Source of the DNA: an uncultured Porphyromonadaceae bacterium
Lineage (GTDB): Bacteria > Bacteroidota > Bacteroidia > Bacteroidales > Muribaculaceae
DNA length: 7,717 bases
Direction of reading: 5' to 3'
Assembly (NCBI GenBank): GCA_947176285.1
Contig: CAMWQF010000126.1
Span: 1-7,717 of the forward strand
This document shows positions 1 through 6,891 of the stretch, piece by piece. How positions within the stretch are numbered: the stretch's first letter is position 1; every line of letters begins with the position of its first letter. Position numbers and translations under genes: made by a program. The notes beneath the pieces are model-generated. The model saw only the letters and a program-made list of their open reading frames with translations, did no database searches and had not been told where the DNA came from.

Positions 1-3
1 TAA

Positions 4-51
4 TTAGTTCGTCAATATGTATATTGAATTTTTTTTCAGTTTCTTTGTCAT
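4..51 (-). other. 15-codon ORF behind a promoter: interrupted gene start or leader peptide
   Basis: An ATG at 49-51 (minus strand) lies 18 bases downstream of a Bacteroidetes-type -7 box, the normal place for a start codon. The frame reads MTKKLKKNSIYILTN and stops at TAA (4-6). It crosses a run of eight A (T on the plus strand, 29-36). With nine A the frame would read MTKKLKKKFNIHIDELI and stay open to the window edge; with seven it would stop sooner. This could be the start of the next gene broken by a one-base deletion or read error, a slippage-controlled gene, a short leader peptide, or untranslated leader. The codons are too few to identify a family. The promoter placement is seen in the sequence; everything about the product is inference. 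Confidence 0.3.
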
Positions 52-68
52 TTAAATTCTTTCATTTG

Positions 69-99
69 CAAAAGTATACAATTTTTTTTAATCAAGCAA
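69..99 (-). promoter_or_regulatory. Promoter reading leftwards out of the window
   Basis: On the minus strand a -33 element TTG (97-99) is followed by 20 bases and then TACTTTTG (69-76), which matches the Bacteroidetes -7 consensus TAnnTTTG. Transcription would begin near 62-66, about 12-15 bases before the ATG at 51. It sits directly behind the terminator of the lipoprotein gene, as expected for a new transcription unit. Spacing and both elements fit the known Bacteroides housekeeping promoter; activity is inferred. Confidence 0.6.
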
Positions 100-112
100 C
101 TATTTGCATAAT

Positions 113-147
113 AAAAAAGTCGCTTTCCAGCCTGGAAAGCGACTTTT
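113..147 (-). terminator. Rho-independent terminator of the receptor/lipoprotein unit
   Basis: A 15-bp perfect stem (115-129 with 133-147) closes a three-base loop. In the minus-strand transcript it is followed by a run of U (positions 118-113, partly inside the stem). It starts 18 bases after the lipoprotein stop codon. The core GTCGCTTTCC/GGAAAGCGAC is GC-rich enough to be stable. The stem is also symmetric on the plus strand and ends there in TTTT, but no plus-strand gene reads into it. Confidence 0.9.
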
Positions 148-165
148 GAAGGATATTGATGGTGA

Positions 166-2172
166 TTATTCTTCTGTCAGAATGTAGAGAGATGGAAGCA
201 CTGCTTCATCTTGTTCTGTGGCATAGCAACCATAAGAAGAGAATTTCTTAGAATACTGAATCCACTTGCTATTGCCTTTGTTGGTGATGGTCCATTGTCC
301 TTCTCCTTCATGCTTGGCAGTAAAGATGAATTCCGTACTGATTTTGCCGTCTACGATAGTTGGAGTCTTGCTTAAGTTGAAACTATTGTAAGTGCCGGTC
401 ATATAGAGGTATCGTCCGAGTGAGTCTTTGATGAGGAACTCTCCATTTTCAAGCGTATACTCAACTCCATCTACCGTAACCACATTGAGAATAGTATAAG
501 TATTGGCATCGCCTCTCTGTTCGATGGCATCTTCTGCAATTTCTACAGGAGTTATTGGTAAATATCCATATGACTTGGATGCATCAAGAGCAGTTGCACA
601 TTTGTCATCTGCAACGATCAAATATGGCATGTCGAACAGGAGTTCATCCTCAGTGAAGAGAACATACGATTTTGCATCCATGTATTTCTCAAACCTCCAA
701 CTTCCATTCTCCTTTATGAACTGTGCAGTAAATGTCTGGAGATTGTTGTTGTTGACTGTCCAAGTCTGCCCATTGTAAACGACTACGTCACATTCAGTTC
801 CATTATAAACCACTCTGATTGTATTGCCGGAAACTGCATAAGGAGCATTCTGCTTCAAATAGAGAGGGAGGAATATTGCAGGATCTTGGAGATCGTTGAC
901 TTTGAAGCCCATGGCAGCATAGTCTGCTGGTTGAACAGCCATAAACCCATCAGCAACAGTCCACTTGCTGCCATCATATTGATATACTGCTGTCTTATTT
1001 GCAGTGACAGGAGTGTTTGCAAGAACTTTCTTAGCAGGCTTGCCGAAGAATCCGGGATTATCTCCAACACTTCCTTCTTGAGCATTTACCACAAAATTCT
1101 TAACCTCCCATGTGCCTGATTTTGCTGCTGTGGAAGTAAATTTGAATCCTATCTGGATAGTTGAACCGCAATATTTGCTTAGGTCGATATCTCCCGAAGA
1201 TACGAAATCCCAACTTAACTTTTCAGGGAAATCATAACCGGAGACTTGTTCCCAATCAGATCCTGAAACTCGTATCCATACAGTAGCTTCCTGTTTTGCT
1301 GTCTCAATATTTGAGAAATGATTAGTGGCTTCTTCAAATGAGAAGTTTGCTTTCTCACCTCCGAGAGTGATTTCCGGTGAAATAAGCCATGACTCAGTAG
1401 CATAGTTTGTGCCGTTAACATATGCAGAAGCCTTCATGCCGTAGTTTGCACCTCCCCACTGCCAAACATATGTGATATCTTCAGGCATCACTTCATTCCA
1501 AATCAAGAAATCACCTTGATTTTCGCTGAAGGTTTCACTATAAATAGCTTGCATTGGGGCTTCTCCTCCACCAAGTTGGATAAAGATAGGGTTTTCAGAA
1601 GCTTCTACGTAGTTTACCACTGCATATTGACCGGTCTGAGCATCTGCAATGCCATTCTTCAGAATAGCCGGTAGATTTGCTGCAGCAGTTGTCATTGGGG
1701 CAAAGGCCTCAATGAAATCTTTATCGCTTTTCCAAGCGCTCTGATAGTCGGCTGCTGTGACAGTATAAGTTGTGGCTTTTGCCACTTCTGCGCTGATAGA
1801 GTCGTTAGATTCCGCCTCATTGTAAGTGACGTTCACCTTAGATCCATTAGGAGCCAAAAAGTAAGGGCAATTTGAAGAGGCAAGGAATGCGGGAAGATAT
1901 TCCACAGCAGGGAACTGAGGAGTAAAGTACCCATTTTTGCCGACTGCTTTGAGTGCAGTAGTGTCGGCACCTGCCAGTTCCTTGTTGGCAGAGATTTCAG
2001 CCATAGCCTTGTAGTCAGCCTTTGACATAGTCAAGGCTCCTTCAATGGCTTTATTGTAGTTTACACCCGGTTCGAAACCATCTAGCTGGTCGTTCCAGGA
2101 ATTTTCGCCACACGAAGCAATAACAGCTGTCGCACCTAAGGCGAAAAATATGTTTTTAACAGAATTATTCAT
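166..2172 (-). CDS. Surface-type lipoprotein with choice-of-anchor-J-like domain, partner of the adjacent TonB-dependent receptor
   Basis: This 668-residue protein begins with a lipoprotein signal peptide (about 1-20) ending in the lipobox IASC, so Cys21 should be lipidated. Acidic residues soon after it (CGENSWNDQLD) are compatible with export to the cell surface. Three parts can be seen. An N-terminal module (about 45-195) carries ADYKAM and a LPAFL...PY...VTYN pattern. A beta-rich central domain (about 210-365), starting YSETF and ending WEVKNFVV, has the look of choice-of-anchor-J/cleaved-adhesin jelly rolls, with the typical ESWLISPEI strand. A second copy of the N-terminal pattern follows (about 411-457). 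The C-terminus (about 505-668) is rich in Gly, Tyr and Trp (GRYLYMTGTYNSF, KWIQYS) and may be a further beta domain. ATG is 9 bases after the receptor stop, so the two are almost certainly co-transcribed. It probably captures a ligand or caps the receptor. There is no SusD-like helical repeat signature and no catalytic motif that I recognise. Confidence 0.85.
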   Translation of the reverse strand: MNNSVKNIFFALGATAVIASCGENSWNDQLDGFEPGVNYNKAIEGALTMSKADYKAMAEISANKELAGADTTALKAVGKNGYFTPQFPAVEYLPAFLASSNCPYFLAPNGSKVNVTYNEAESNDSISAEVAKATTYTVTAADYQSAWKSDKDFIEAFAPMTTAAANLPAILKNGIADAQTGQYAVVNYVEASENPIFIQLGGGEAPMQAIYSETFSENQGDFLIWNEVMPEDITYVWQWGGANYGMKASAYVNGTNYATESWLISPEITLGGEKANFSFEEATNHFSNIETAKQEATVWIRVSGSDWEQVSGYDFPEKLSWDFVSSGDIDLSKYCGSTIQIGFKFTSTAAKSGTWEVKNFVVNAQEGSVGDNPGFFGKPAKKVLANTPVTANKTAVYQYDGSKWTVADGFMAVQPADYAAMGFKVNDLQDPAIFLPLYLKQNAPYAVSGNTIRVVYNGTECDVVVYNGQTWTVNNNNLQTFTAQFIKENGSWRFEKYMDAKSYVLFTEDELLFDMPYLIVADDKCATALDASKSYGYLPITPVEIAEDAIEQRGDANTYTILNVVTVDGVEYTLENGEFLIKDSLGRYLYMTGTYNSFNLSKTPTIVDGKISTEFIFTAKHEGEGQWTITNKGNSKWIQYSKKFSSYGCYATEQDEAVLPSLYILTEE

Positions 2173-2181
2173 ATTGATGTC

Positions 2182-4875
2182 TTAGAATGTGAGTTTGAGA
2201 CGAAGTGAATATGTGCGGCCGAAGCTATAGAAGATGCGGTAAGCATTCTGCCAAGTGCCATTTGTTGTGGCAGAAGTGTAAGCATCCATGATATAGTTGT
2301 AGTTGCAGAGGTTGTTGACGTTTCCAAAGATAGTTGCGTTCAGACCTCCAATCTTAAATGAATAGCTGGCATTTAGATCAAGCTGGTTGCCCCAAGGAAT
2401 TCTCCATGGGTCGCCGAGGTCAAGTTCCTTGCCTGTATTCAGATTGTTGCCGGTGATGTTGTAGTCAGAGTAGTTGCGGGCTGATGCTACCCAATCTGCT
2501 CCTATTCTCCAGCCCTTGAGTGGCTTGAATGTCACACTTACCGAACCGGTAGATTGTGCAGATCCGCCTACCTTACGTCCCTTAGTGTTGAGTTTTGCCC
2601 AAAGATGGTCGGGAGCCATAATGCCTGATGCAATTTCTCCTGTCTCAAGGTTGGCGAGAGGTTGTGAAAGTGAATTATAGAAATAGCCTGTAGTATTAGA
2701 ATCATTCACCCAATCTCCGTAGGAGTACATTCCGGAAATTTCGAGCCAATTAAATGGCTTGTAGGTAGCAGCCACTTCCACACCCATATGGCGTGAAGCA
2801 ACGCCCGACATGTTCATCGAATAGCGGGTGCCGTCCTGCATAGTGTTGGTCTTGATCATGGTCTGGTCCATCCAACGTGTGAAATAACCGTTCACCTGAG
2901 CAGTGAATTTTGTAGAGTGGAACTCATATCCAATTTCTGCAGATACGCATTTTTCATTGATGGCATTCGGGTTTGCTGCATTCGAAACTTCTCTTGAAAG
3001 GAAGGCGCTTGACATAAATGGAGCGCGGCTAATATATCCTGCATTTGCAAACACGTTGTTGTGGCGGTCAATGTTGTAGTTAATACCACCTTTTACATTT
3101 CCGGCTATAAAGTTTCTTGTTTCAGAGCGTTGATGCTCTTTGTCATAATAGAAGCGGTTTACGAGCCAGTCAGAGTTGACATTGACTGATCCTCCGAGGA
3201 ACACATTGAGTTTATCATCTTCCAGGCAACTGTATTCCAACTGAGCATAAAGACCTTCTTGTGCAACGTGGCCTGTGTAGTCACGGTATACGATGTCGCC
3301 GACACCTAACTTTTGATACTGCCAGTTTGGATCGGCTGCAGCAATGTTATTTGCTGGCAGAACAGAACTGCGGGATGAGTCGTCGATATAATATTGGCCA
3401 TTGAAAAGGTCGCTGATTTTTGTCTGATGAAGTCCGGCATAGTAGCGCACGTCAAGACCAACGAGAAGGTTAAGGTTTTGAATAAGTTCATTCTTATAAG
3501 TAGAAACGAGTCCCACCCATGTATGGTTGTTGATAGATTGAGCCATCACCATGTTTGAGCCGGTAGTGGATGCAGCGTTCATTTCCTCGATGCCTGCATA
3601 GTCAAATGTGCCGTCGGCATTGCGCCATTTTGTGGTTAGGACGCCATTGTTGGCTCCATACCATTCATTACGCATATCTGATGTGCGTCCTTGTCCGCTA
3701 TTGCCATATCCATTTGCTATAGAAAGATATACGGCAGTAGAGAGGCTTGATTTGTAATTGATTTGCCAGATATGATTCAATGAAATATGTGGCTTATGGA
3801 AATGGTTTTGGTTAGATACATAAGCTTGACCATTGAGACGATAGCCAAATGTCGGGTTGTAGCGATATTGGCTTTCACCATTCATATAATTCTTTACGTT
3901 TTGCCATCCTTCAACTGTAAGACCATTGTTGGAGTTACGCTGCCAGTGATCTTGAGGAGATCCAAATGCTGTAAAGCTCAACTGATGATTGTCGTTGATC
4001 TTCTTTGATACGTTGACAAACCATGTGAAAGCGTCAAATTTTGTGCCTTGGATATATCCGTTGCCCCATTTGCGGCTTCCCATTACTGTAATGGCCCAGC
4101 CGTTGTCCATAAGACCGGTTGAAGCAGAAAATCCTATATGGTTCATGTTGTCGTTGCCCATACCATAGAAGAGTGTTCCCCCTTTCTTTGCGTCAAGGCT
4201 CTTGGTGGTGATATTGAGAGTGCCGCCCACAGAAGGAGTGGATATGATGGCTGCTCCTAAGCCGCGCTGAGTCTGCATTGAGGATGTAACGTCGCTGATA
4301 CCTGACCAGTTTGACCAATAAACGCCACCCCATTCCATATCGTTGACAGGAATACCGTTCACGAGTTGTGCTACGTTTGCACTCTTGAAGCCACGCATGT
4401 TGATCTTAGCATCGCCGTAGCCACCGCCGTCTTTAGTGGCCCAAACTCCGGGAGTAGTCTTCAAGACCTCGGGAAATTCCTGACCACCTAATTTTGCTTC
4501 AATGTAAGGTGCGTCAACGGTTGAAACTGCTACCGGTGTCTTGCGTGTTTTAGCCACTGATTGAGTCACCACTACGTCTTGTAGCATGGTGTTTTCAGGT
4601 TCAAGCACGATGCGTCCGATAGAAGCCTGAGCTTTCACCGATTTGTTTTTAAAGCCAACATAGGAAATTGAGATTTCCTTAGCATTGTCGGGAACTGAAA
4701 TTGAGAAATTTCCGTCGATGTCAGCTGCCGTGGCTGTTGTGGTGCCAGGTACTGAGACAGTGGCTCCAATCAAGGGTTCGCCTTGGGAGTCAAAAACAGA
4801 TCCGCGGCAAATGTAGTTGGCCCATGCTGATGAGCACAATACCATGAGGGCGGATAAGAGAAACAGTCTCTTCAT
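2182..4875 (-). CDS. TonB-dependent outer-membrane receptor with carboxypeptidase-regulatory-like N-terminal domain
   Basis: This 897-residue outer-membrane beta-barrel transporter should import an unidentified substrate using TonB-ExbBD energy. A signal peptide (1-19, cut after AWA) is followed by a carboxypeptidase-regulatory-like domain (about 22-92; GSVFDSQGEPLIGATV, DGNFSISV, SYVGF). Next is a DVVVT segment (100-104) and a TonB plug (about 108-228) with NMRGF, VNGIPVNDMEWGGVYWSNW and GGTLNITTK. The remaining 670 residues form the barrel, with alternating aromatic strands and a terminal Phe (LRLKLTF) as recognised by the BAM machinery. There is no STN domain, so no sign of FecA-type signalling to an anti-sigma factor. 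It is shorter than most SusC proteins and its downstream partner is not SusD. The ATG follows an A-rich leader. No -7 box is visible in the 42-bp gap upstream, so it may rely on readthrough from the YitT gene or on a non-consensus promoter. Confidence 0.93.
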   Translation of the reverse strand: MKRLFLLSALMVLCSSAWANYICRGSVFDSQGEPLIGATVSVPGTTTATAADIDGNFSISVPDNAKEISISYVGFKNKSVKAQASIGRIVLEPENTMLQDVVVTQSVAKTRKTPVAVSTVDAPYIEAKLGGQEFPEVLKTTPGVWATKDGGGYGDAKINMRGFKSANVAQLVNGIPVNDMEWGGVYWSNWSGISDVTSSMQTQRGLGAAIISTPSVGGTLNITTKSLDAKKGGTLFYGMGNDNMNHIGFSASTGLMDNGWAITVMGSRKWGNGYIQGTKFDAFTWFVNVSKKINDNHQLSFTAFGSPQDHWQRNSNNGLTVEGWQNVKNYMNGESQYRYNPTFGYRLNGQAYVSNQNHFHKPHISLNHIWQINYKSSLSTAVYLSIANGYGNSGQGRTSDMRNEWYGANNGVLTTKWRNADGTFDYAGIEEMNAASTTGSNMVMAQSINNHTWVGLVSTYKNELIQNLNLLVGLDVRYYAGLHQTKISDLFNGQYYIDDSSRSSVLPANNIAAADPNWQYQKLGVGDIVYRDYTGHVAQEGLYAQLEYSCLEDDKLNVFLGGSVNVNSDWLVNRFYYDKEHQRSETRNFIAGNVKGGINYNIDRHNNVFANAGYISRAPFMSSAFLSREVSNAANPNAINEKCVSAEIGYEFHSTKFTAQVNGYFTRWMDQTMIKTNTMQDGTRYSMNMSGVASRHMGVEVAATYKPFNWLEISGMYSYGDWVNDSNTTGYFYNSLSQPLANLETGEIASGIMAPDHLWAKLNTKGRKVGGSAQSTGSVSVTFKPLKGWRIGADWVASARNYSDYNITGNNLNTGKELDLGDPWRIPWGNQLDLNASYSFKIGGLNATIFGNVNNLCNYNYIMDAYTSATTNGTWQNAYRIFYSFGRTYSLRLKLTF

Positions 4876-4917
4876 AGTTTTTTTTGTTTGTTGATAGTTT
4901 AATATATCTGATTTGGG

Positions 4918-5889
4918 TTATTTTGCCGTTTCCGGAATTGAGGTAGTAATGTTTTTCTTAGTCTTGATCTTCACTTTATACATGTCGAATCCTTTTCCAA
5001 ATACTCCGTTTACTGCCCCTTGAGTGATGAAGGCATCATCGTCTATGCCTTTCACAAGACGCATTATTCCTGGTGCCTCAATCTTTCGGCACCATACCAT
5101 AAGTATTTTTATCGGTTTTTTGCTATACCATCCTTCCCCATCGAGAACTGTCACTCCGCGCTTGGCATCATTGTTGATGGCATCTGCTATTGTTTGCCAT
5201 TGTCGGCTGAAAATTATGAATTGCACTGCCTGGCGATTGCCTACAACTATCATGTCGGCACAATAAGATGCTACAAAAGTGACTACATAACCATAAACGA
5301 TAATGGGGATTCTAGCTTCAAGTCTTTCTCCAAATGTGCCATCAAATGGAAGAAAAATACTGCTTGAGACTATTACCATATCGGTCACCACCATAGCCCT
5401 GCCAATGCTGACGTTGCTGAGTTTATTGACCATAGACGCAACTATATCAGTTCCACCGGTAGAGCCATTGTGAATTAATACTGTGCCTACTCCAAGACCG
5501 CAAACAATAGCTCCTAATATGGCGCTTAGTGACATGTCTTCAAGAATAGGATGGCCAAGACTCATGAAGAAAGACTCACCTACACCTATAGACAGCGATA
5601 CTACAGTTGCACCGAATATGGTGCGGATCACAAATGTCTTGCCAACTATCTTAAATGCAAAGGCAAGCAGGAGAAGATTGAGTGCATACTGAGTCACTGC
5701 TACAGGTATTGCTTCGTTTGTCGCAAAATAGACTAAGGTTCCGACACCTGTCAGCCCACCCATCACGATTTTATGAGGAAGAATGAATGCACAGAAACCA
5801 AAGGCATACATGAAAATGCCGACAATGATCATTACATAGTCGAAAATCAAGCCCTTACGTGAGATGCTGAATCCTAACATAGTTTTCAT
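4918..5889 (-). CDS. YitT family membrane protein (YitT_membrane plus DUF2179)
   Basis: This 323-residue inner-membrane protein has no established biochemical function. The N-terminal half is hydrophobic, with about five or six helices (roughly 17-37, 43-56, 62-82, 86-106, 121-141, 193-213). It contains the family hallmark NGSTGGTDI (141-149). The cytoplasmic C-terminal part (about 218-305) is a DUF2179 domain, with RGVTVLDGEGWYS, a central beta stretch (KILMVWCRK), IDDDAFIT and GVFGKGF. Length and domain order are normal for the family. The first ATG (5889) is only 4 bases from a -7 box, so the message may have almost no leader. The ATG at 5880 (Met4) is an alternative start that would not affect any domain. 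The receptor gene starts 42 bp downstream on the same strand, so co-transcription is possible. The family call is firm; a transport or regulatory role is unknown. Confidence 0.93.
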   Translation of the reverse strand: MKTMLGFSISRKGLIFDYVMIIVGIFMYAFGFCAFILPHKIVMGGLTGVGTLVYFATNEAIPVAVTQYALNLLLLAFAFKIVGKTFVIRTIFGATVVSLSIGVGESFFMSLGHPILEDMSLSAILGAIVCGLGVGTVLIHNGSTGGTDIVASMVNKLSNVSIGRAMVVTDMVIVSSSIFLPFDGTFGERLEARIPIIVYGYVVTFVASYCADMIVVGNRQAVQFIIFSRQWQTIADAINNDAKRGVTVLDGEGWYSKKPIKILMVWCRKIEAPGIMRLVKGIDDDAFITQGAVNGVFGKGFDMYKVKIKTKKNITTSIPETAK

Positions 5890-5893
5890 GATG

Positions 5894-5901
5894 CAAAATT
5901 A
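5894..5901 (-). promoter_or_regulatory. -7 promoter box of the YitT-family gene
   Basis: TAATTTTG on the minus strand matches the Bacteroidetes -7 consensus TAnnTTTG exactly and is preceded by a T-rich stretch. No TTG or TTTG is found at the usual -33 distance (about 5921-5925). The box ends 4 bases before the annotated ATG, so transcription would start at or next to the start codon. The same 13-base string, TTTTGTAATTTTG, is found at the promoter near 7464. Confidence 0.5.
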
Positions 5902-5998
5902 CAAAAAAATATTTAAAATTCCTTAATTATAGGGGATTTATTGTTGTTTGTTTTGCGCCATGTGCCGAAATTAGTAAAAATCGTGTAGTAGAGATTGC

Positions 5999-6039
5999 AA
6001 AAAGAGACTGGCTAACAATCATTGTTAGTCAGTCTCTTT
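5999..6039 (-). terminator. Rho-independent terminator after the M48 protease gene
   Basis: A long hairpin lies 17 bases past the protease stop codon. The arms 6001-6010 and 6030-6039 pair over 10 bp, there is one mismatch (6011/6029), and then 6012-6018 pair with 6022-6028 around a three-base loop. The minus-strand transcript ends in a run of five U (6003-5999) that overlaps the stem base. The rest of the 166-bp gap (5890-6055) holds only the YitT promoter region and AT-rich DNA. Confidence 0.8.
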
Positions 6040-6055
6040 ATTGTAAAATAGGATG

Positions 6056-6853
6056 TCACTTTCCTTCTTTTACTGGACGTTCAAAACCATCTTTCTGGCA
6101 GCGTTTAGTCATTCTGTCAATGCGATCTTTAGTCTCCGGATGTGAAGAGAACATCTTCTGTACTGTAGTAGATTTTGTGCTTCCTTCAAGGTTCTGAAGC
6201 TTTTCAAAAGACATTACCATACCCCATGGATTTCTGCCGTTGGCAACCAGGAAATCATATCCGCAATCGTCTGCTTCTTTCTCTTGTTTTTGAGAATACT
6301 TAGCGTTGATGAGCGATTCTCCAAGTGCTCCAAGTTGTGAATCAGTGAGTGCGGCTGCTTTCCCTCCAGTGGCTGATACAGCATCTTTCACCGCTCCGGT
6401 CAGAAGTTCTGTCTTGAATGCATTTTTGGAATGGCGTTTCACTACGTGGCCTATCTCATGTCCTATTATTCCTACGAGTTCATCATCGTCCATTATGTCC
6501 ATGAGTGCGGCAAATACGCGTACACTGCCGTCAGGGCAAGCAAAAGCATTTACATCAACCACATTGTAGACCTTGAAATTCAATGGTATGCCGTCTGCGT
6601 CAGTTATGCCTTCTACAAGTTTATTAAGACGTTGTGTGTAGGGATCGTCGTCTGGAAGTACGGGATTGTGCTTGTCCATCCAGTCTACTGATTCTTTTAC
6701 GTAATCAGCCATCTGCTGATCAGTTAGAGTAAAGGCTTGTACAGCCTTGGTGGCACTCCCTACAGCTTTCTTTAGGTTGAACTGCGCATGTGCAAGATTA
6801 GTGCATGCTAGTATGGCAGCTGCCATAAGAACTTTTACTAAGTGTTTTCTCAT
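6056..6853 (-). CDS. M48 family zinc metalloprotease, LoiP/YggG-like, periplasmic
   Basis: This 265-residue envelope metalloprotease has a signal peptide that most simply ends in AHA before Gln24. Cys17 in ILAC is an imperfect lipobox, so a lipoprotein form like E. coli LoiP cannot be excluded. Zinc ligands are visible: HEIGH (His132, Glu133, His136) and, in EKEAD, the likely third ligand Glu193. A C-terminal SSHPETKDRI (236-245) is the conserved family His-Pro motif. From recall, the similarity to LoiP/YggG runs along most of the protein (DVNAFA, RVFAALMDIMDDDE, SQLGALGESL, YSQKQEKEADD, MSFEKLQNLE), and the length is nearly the same. LoiP degrades or processes misfolded outer-membrane proteins, and a similar role is inferred here. 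I chose ATG at 6853 over the in-frame TTG at 6859 because MRKHLVKVLM gives a standard signal peptide. The upstream membrane-protein gene ends 38 bp away, suggesting an operon. Confidence 0.93.
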   Translation of the reverse strand: MRKHLVKVLMAAAILACTNLAHAQFNLKKAVGSATKAVQAFTLTDQQMADYVKESVDWMDKHNPVLPDDDPYTQRLNKLVEGITDADGIPLNFKVYNVVDVNAFACPDGSVRVFAALMDIMDDDELVGIIGHEIGHVVKRHSKNAFKTELLTGAVKDAVSATGGKAAALTDSQLGALGESLINAKYSQKQEKEADDCGYDFLVANGRNPWGMVMSFEKLQNLEGSTKSTTVQKMFSSHPETKDRIDRMTKRCQKDGFERPVKEGK

Positions 6854-6891
6854 TCTCAAAAATTATTTTTAGGTTGTTGGTGATTAAAAGT

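Noticed and set aside
503..1119. Plus-strand ORFs opposite the lipoprotein gene.
   Set aside because: They are shadows of the coding strand; the translations are of odd composition and lack signals or domains.
2182..4875. Reading the receptor/lipoprotein pair as a SusCD polysaccharide utilisation locus.
   Set aside because: The lipoprotein lacks SusD features, the receptor is short for SusC, and no glycoside hydrolase or hybrid sensor is in the window.
4876..4917. Possible promoter in the gap before the receptor gene.
   Set aside because: No TAnnTTTG match is present on the minus strand; the T-rich or A-rich runs alone are not enough.
5020..5367. Plus-strand ORFs of 115 and 80 codons opposite the YitT gene.
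   Set aside because: They lie wholly antisense to a gene with a firm family match, and no promoter or start-site support was seen.
6854..6859. Upstream TTG start for the M48 protease, adding two residues.
   Set aside because: ATG at 6853 is the stronger codon and gives a standard signal peptide; the TTG start gains nothing.
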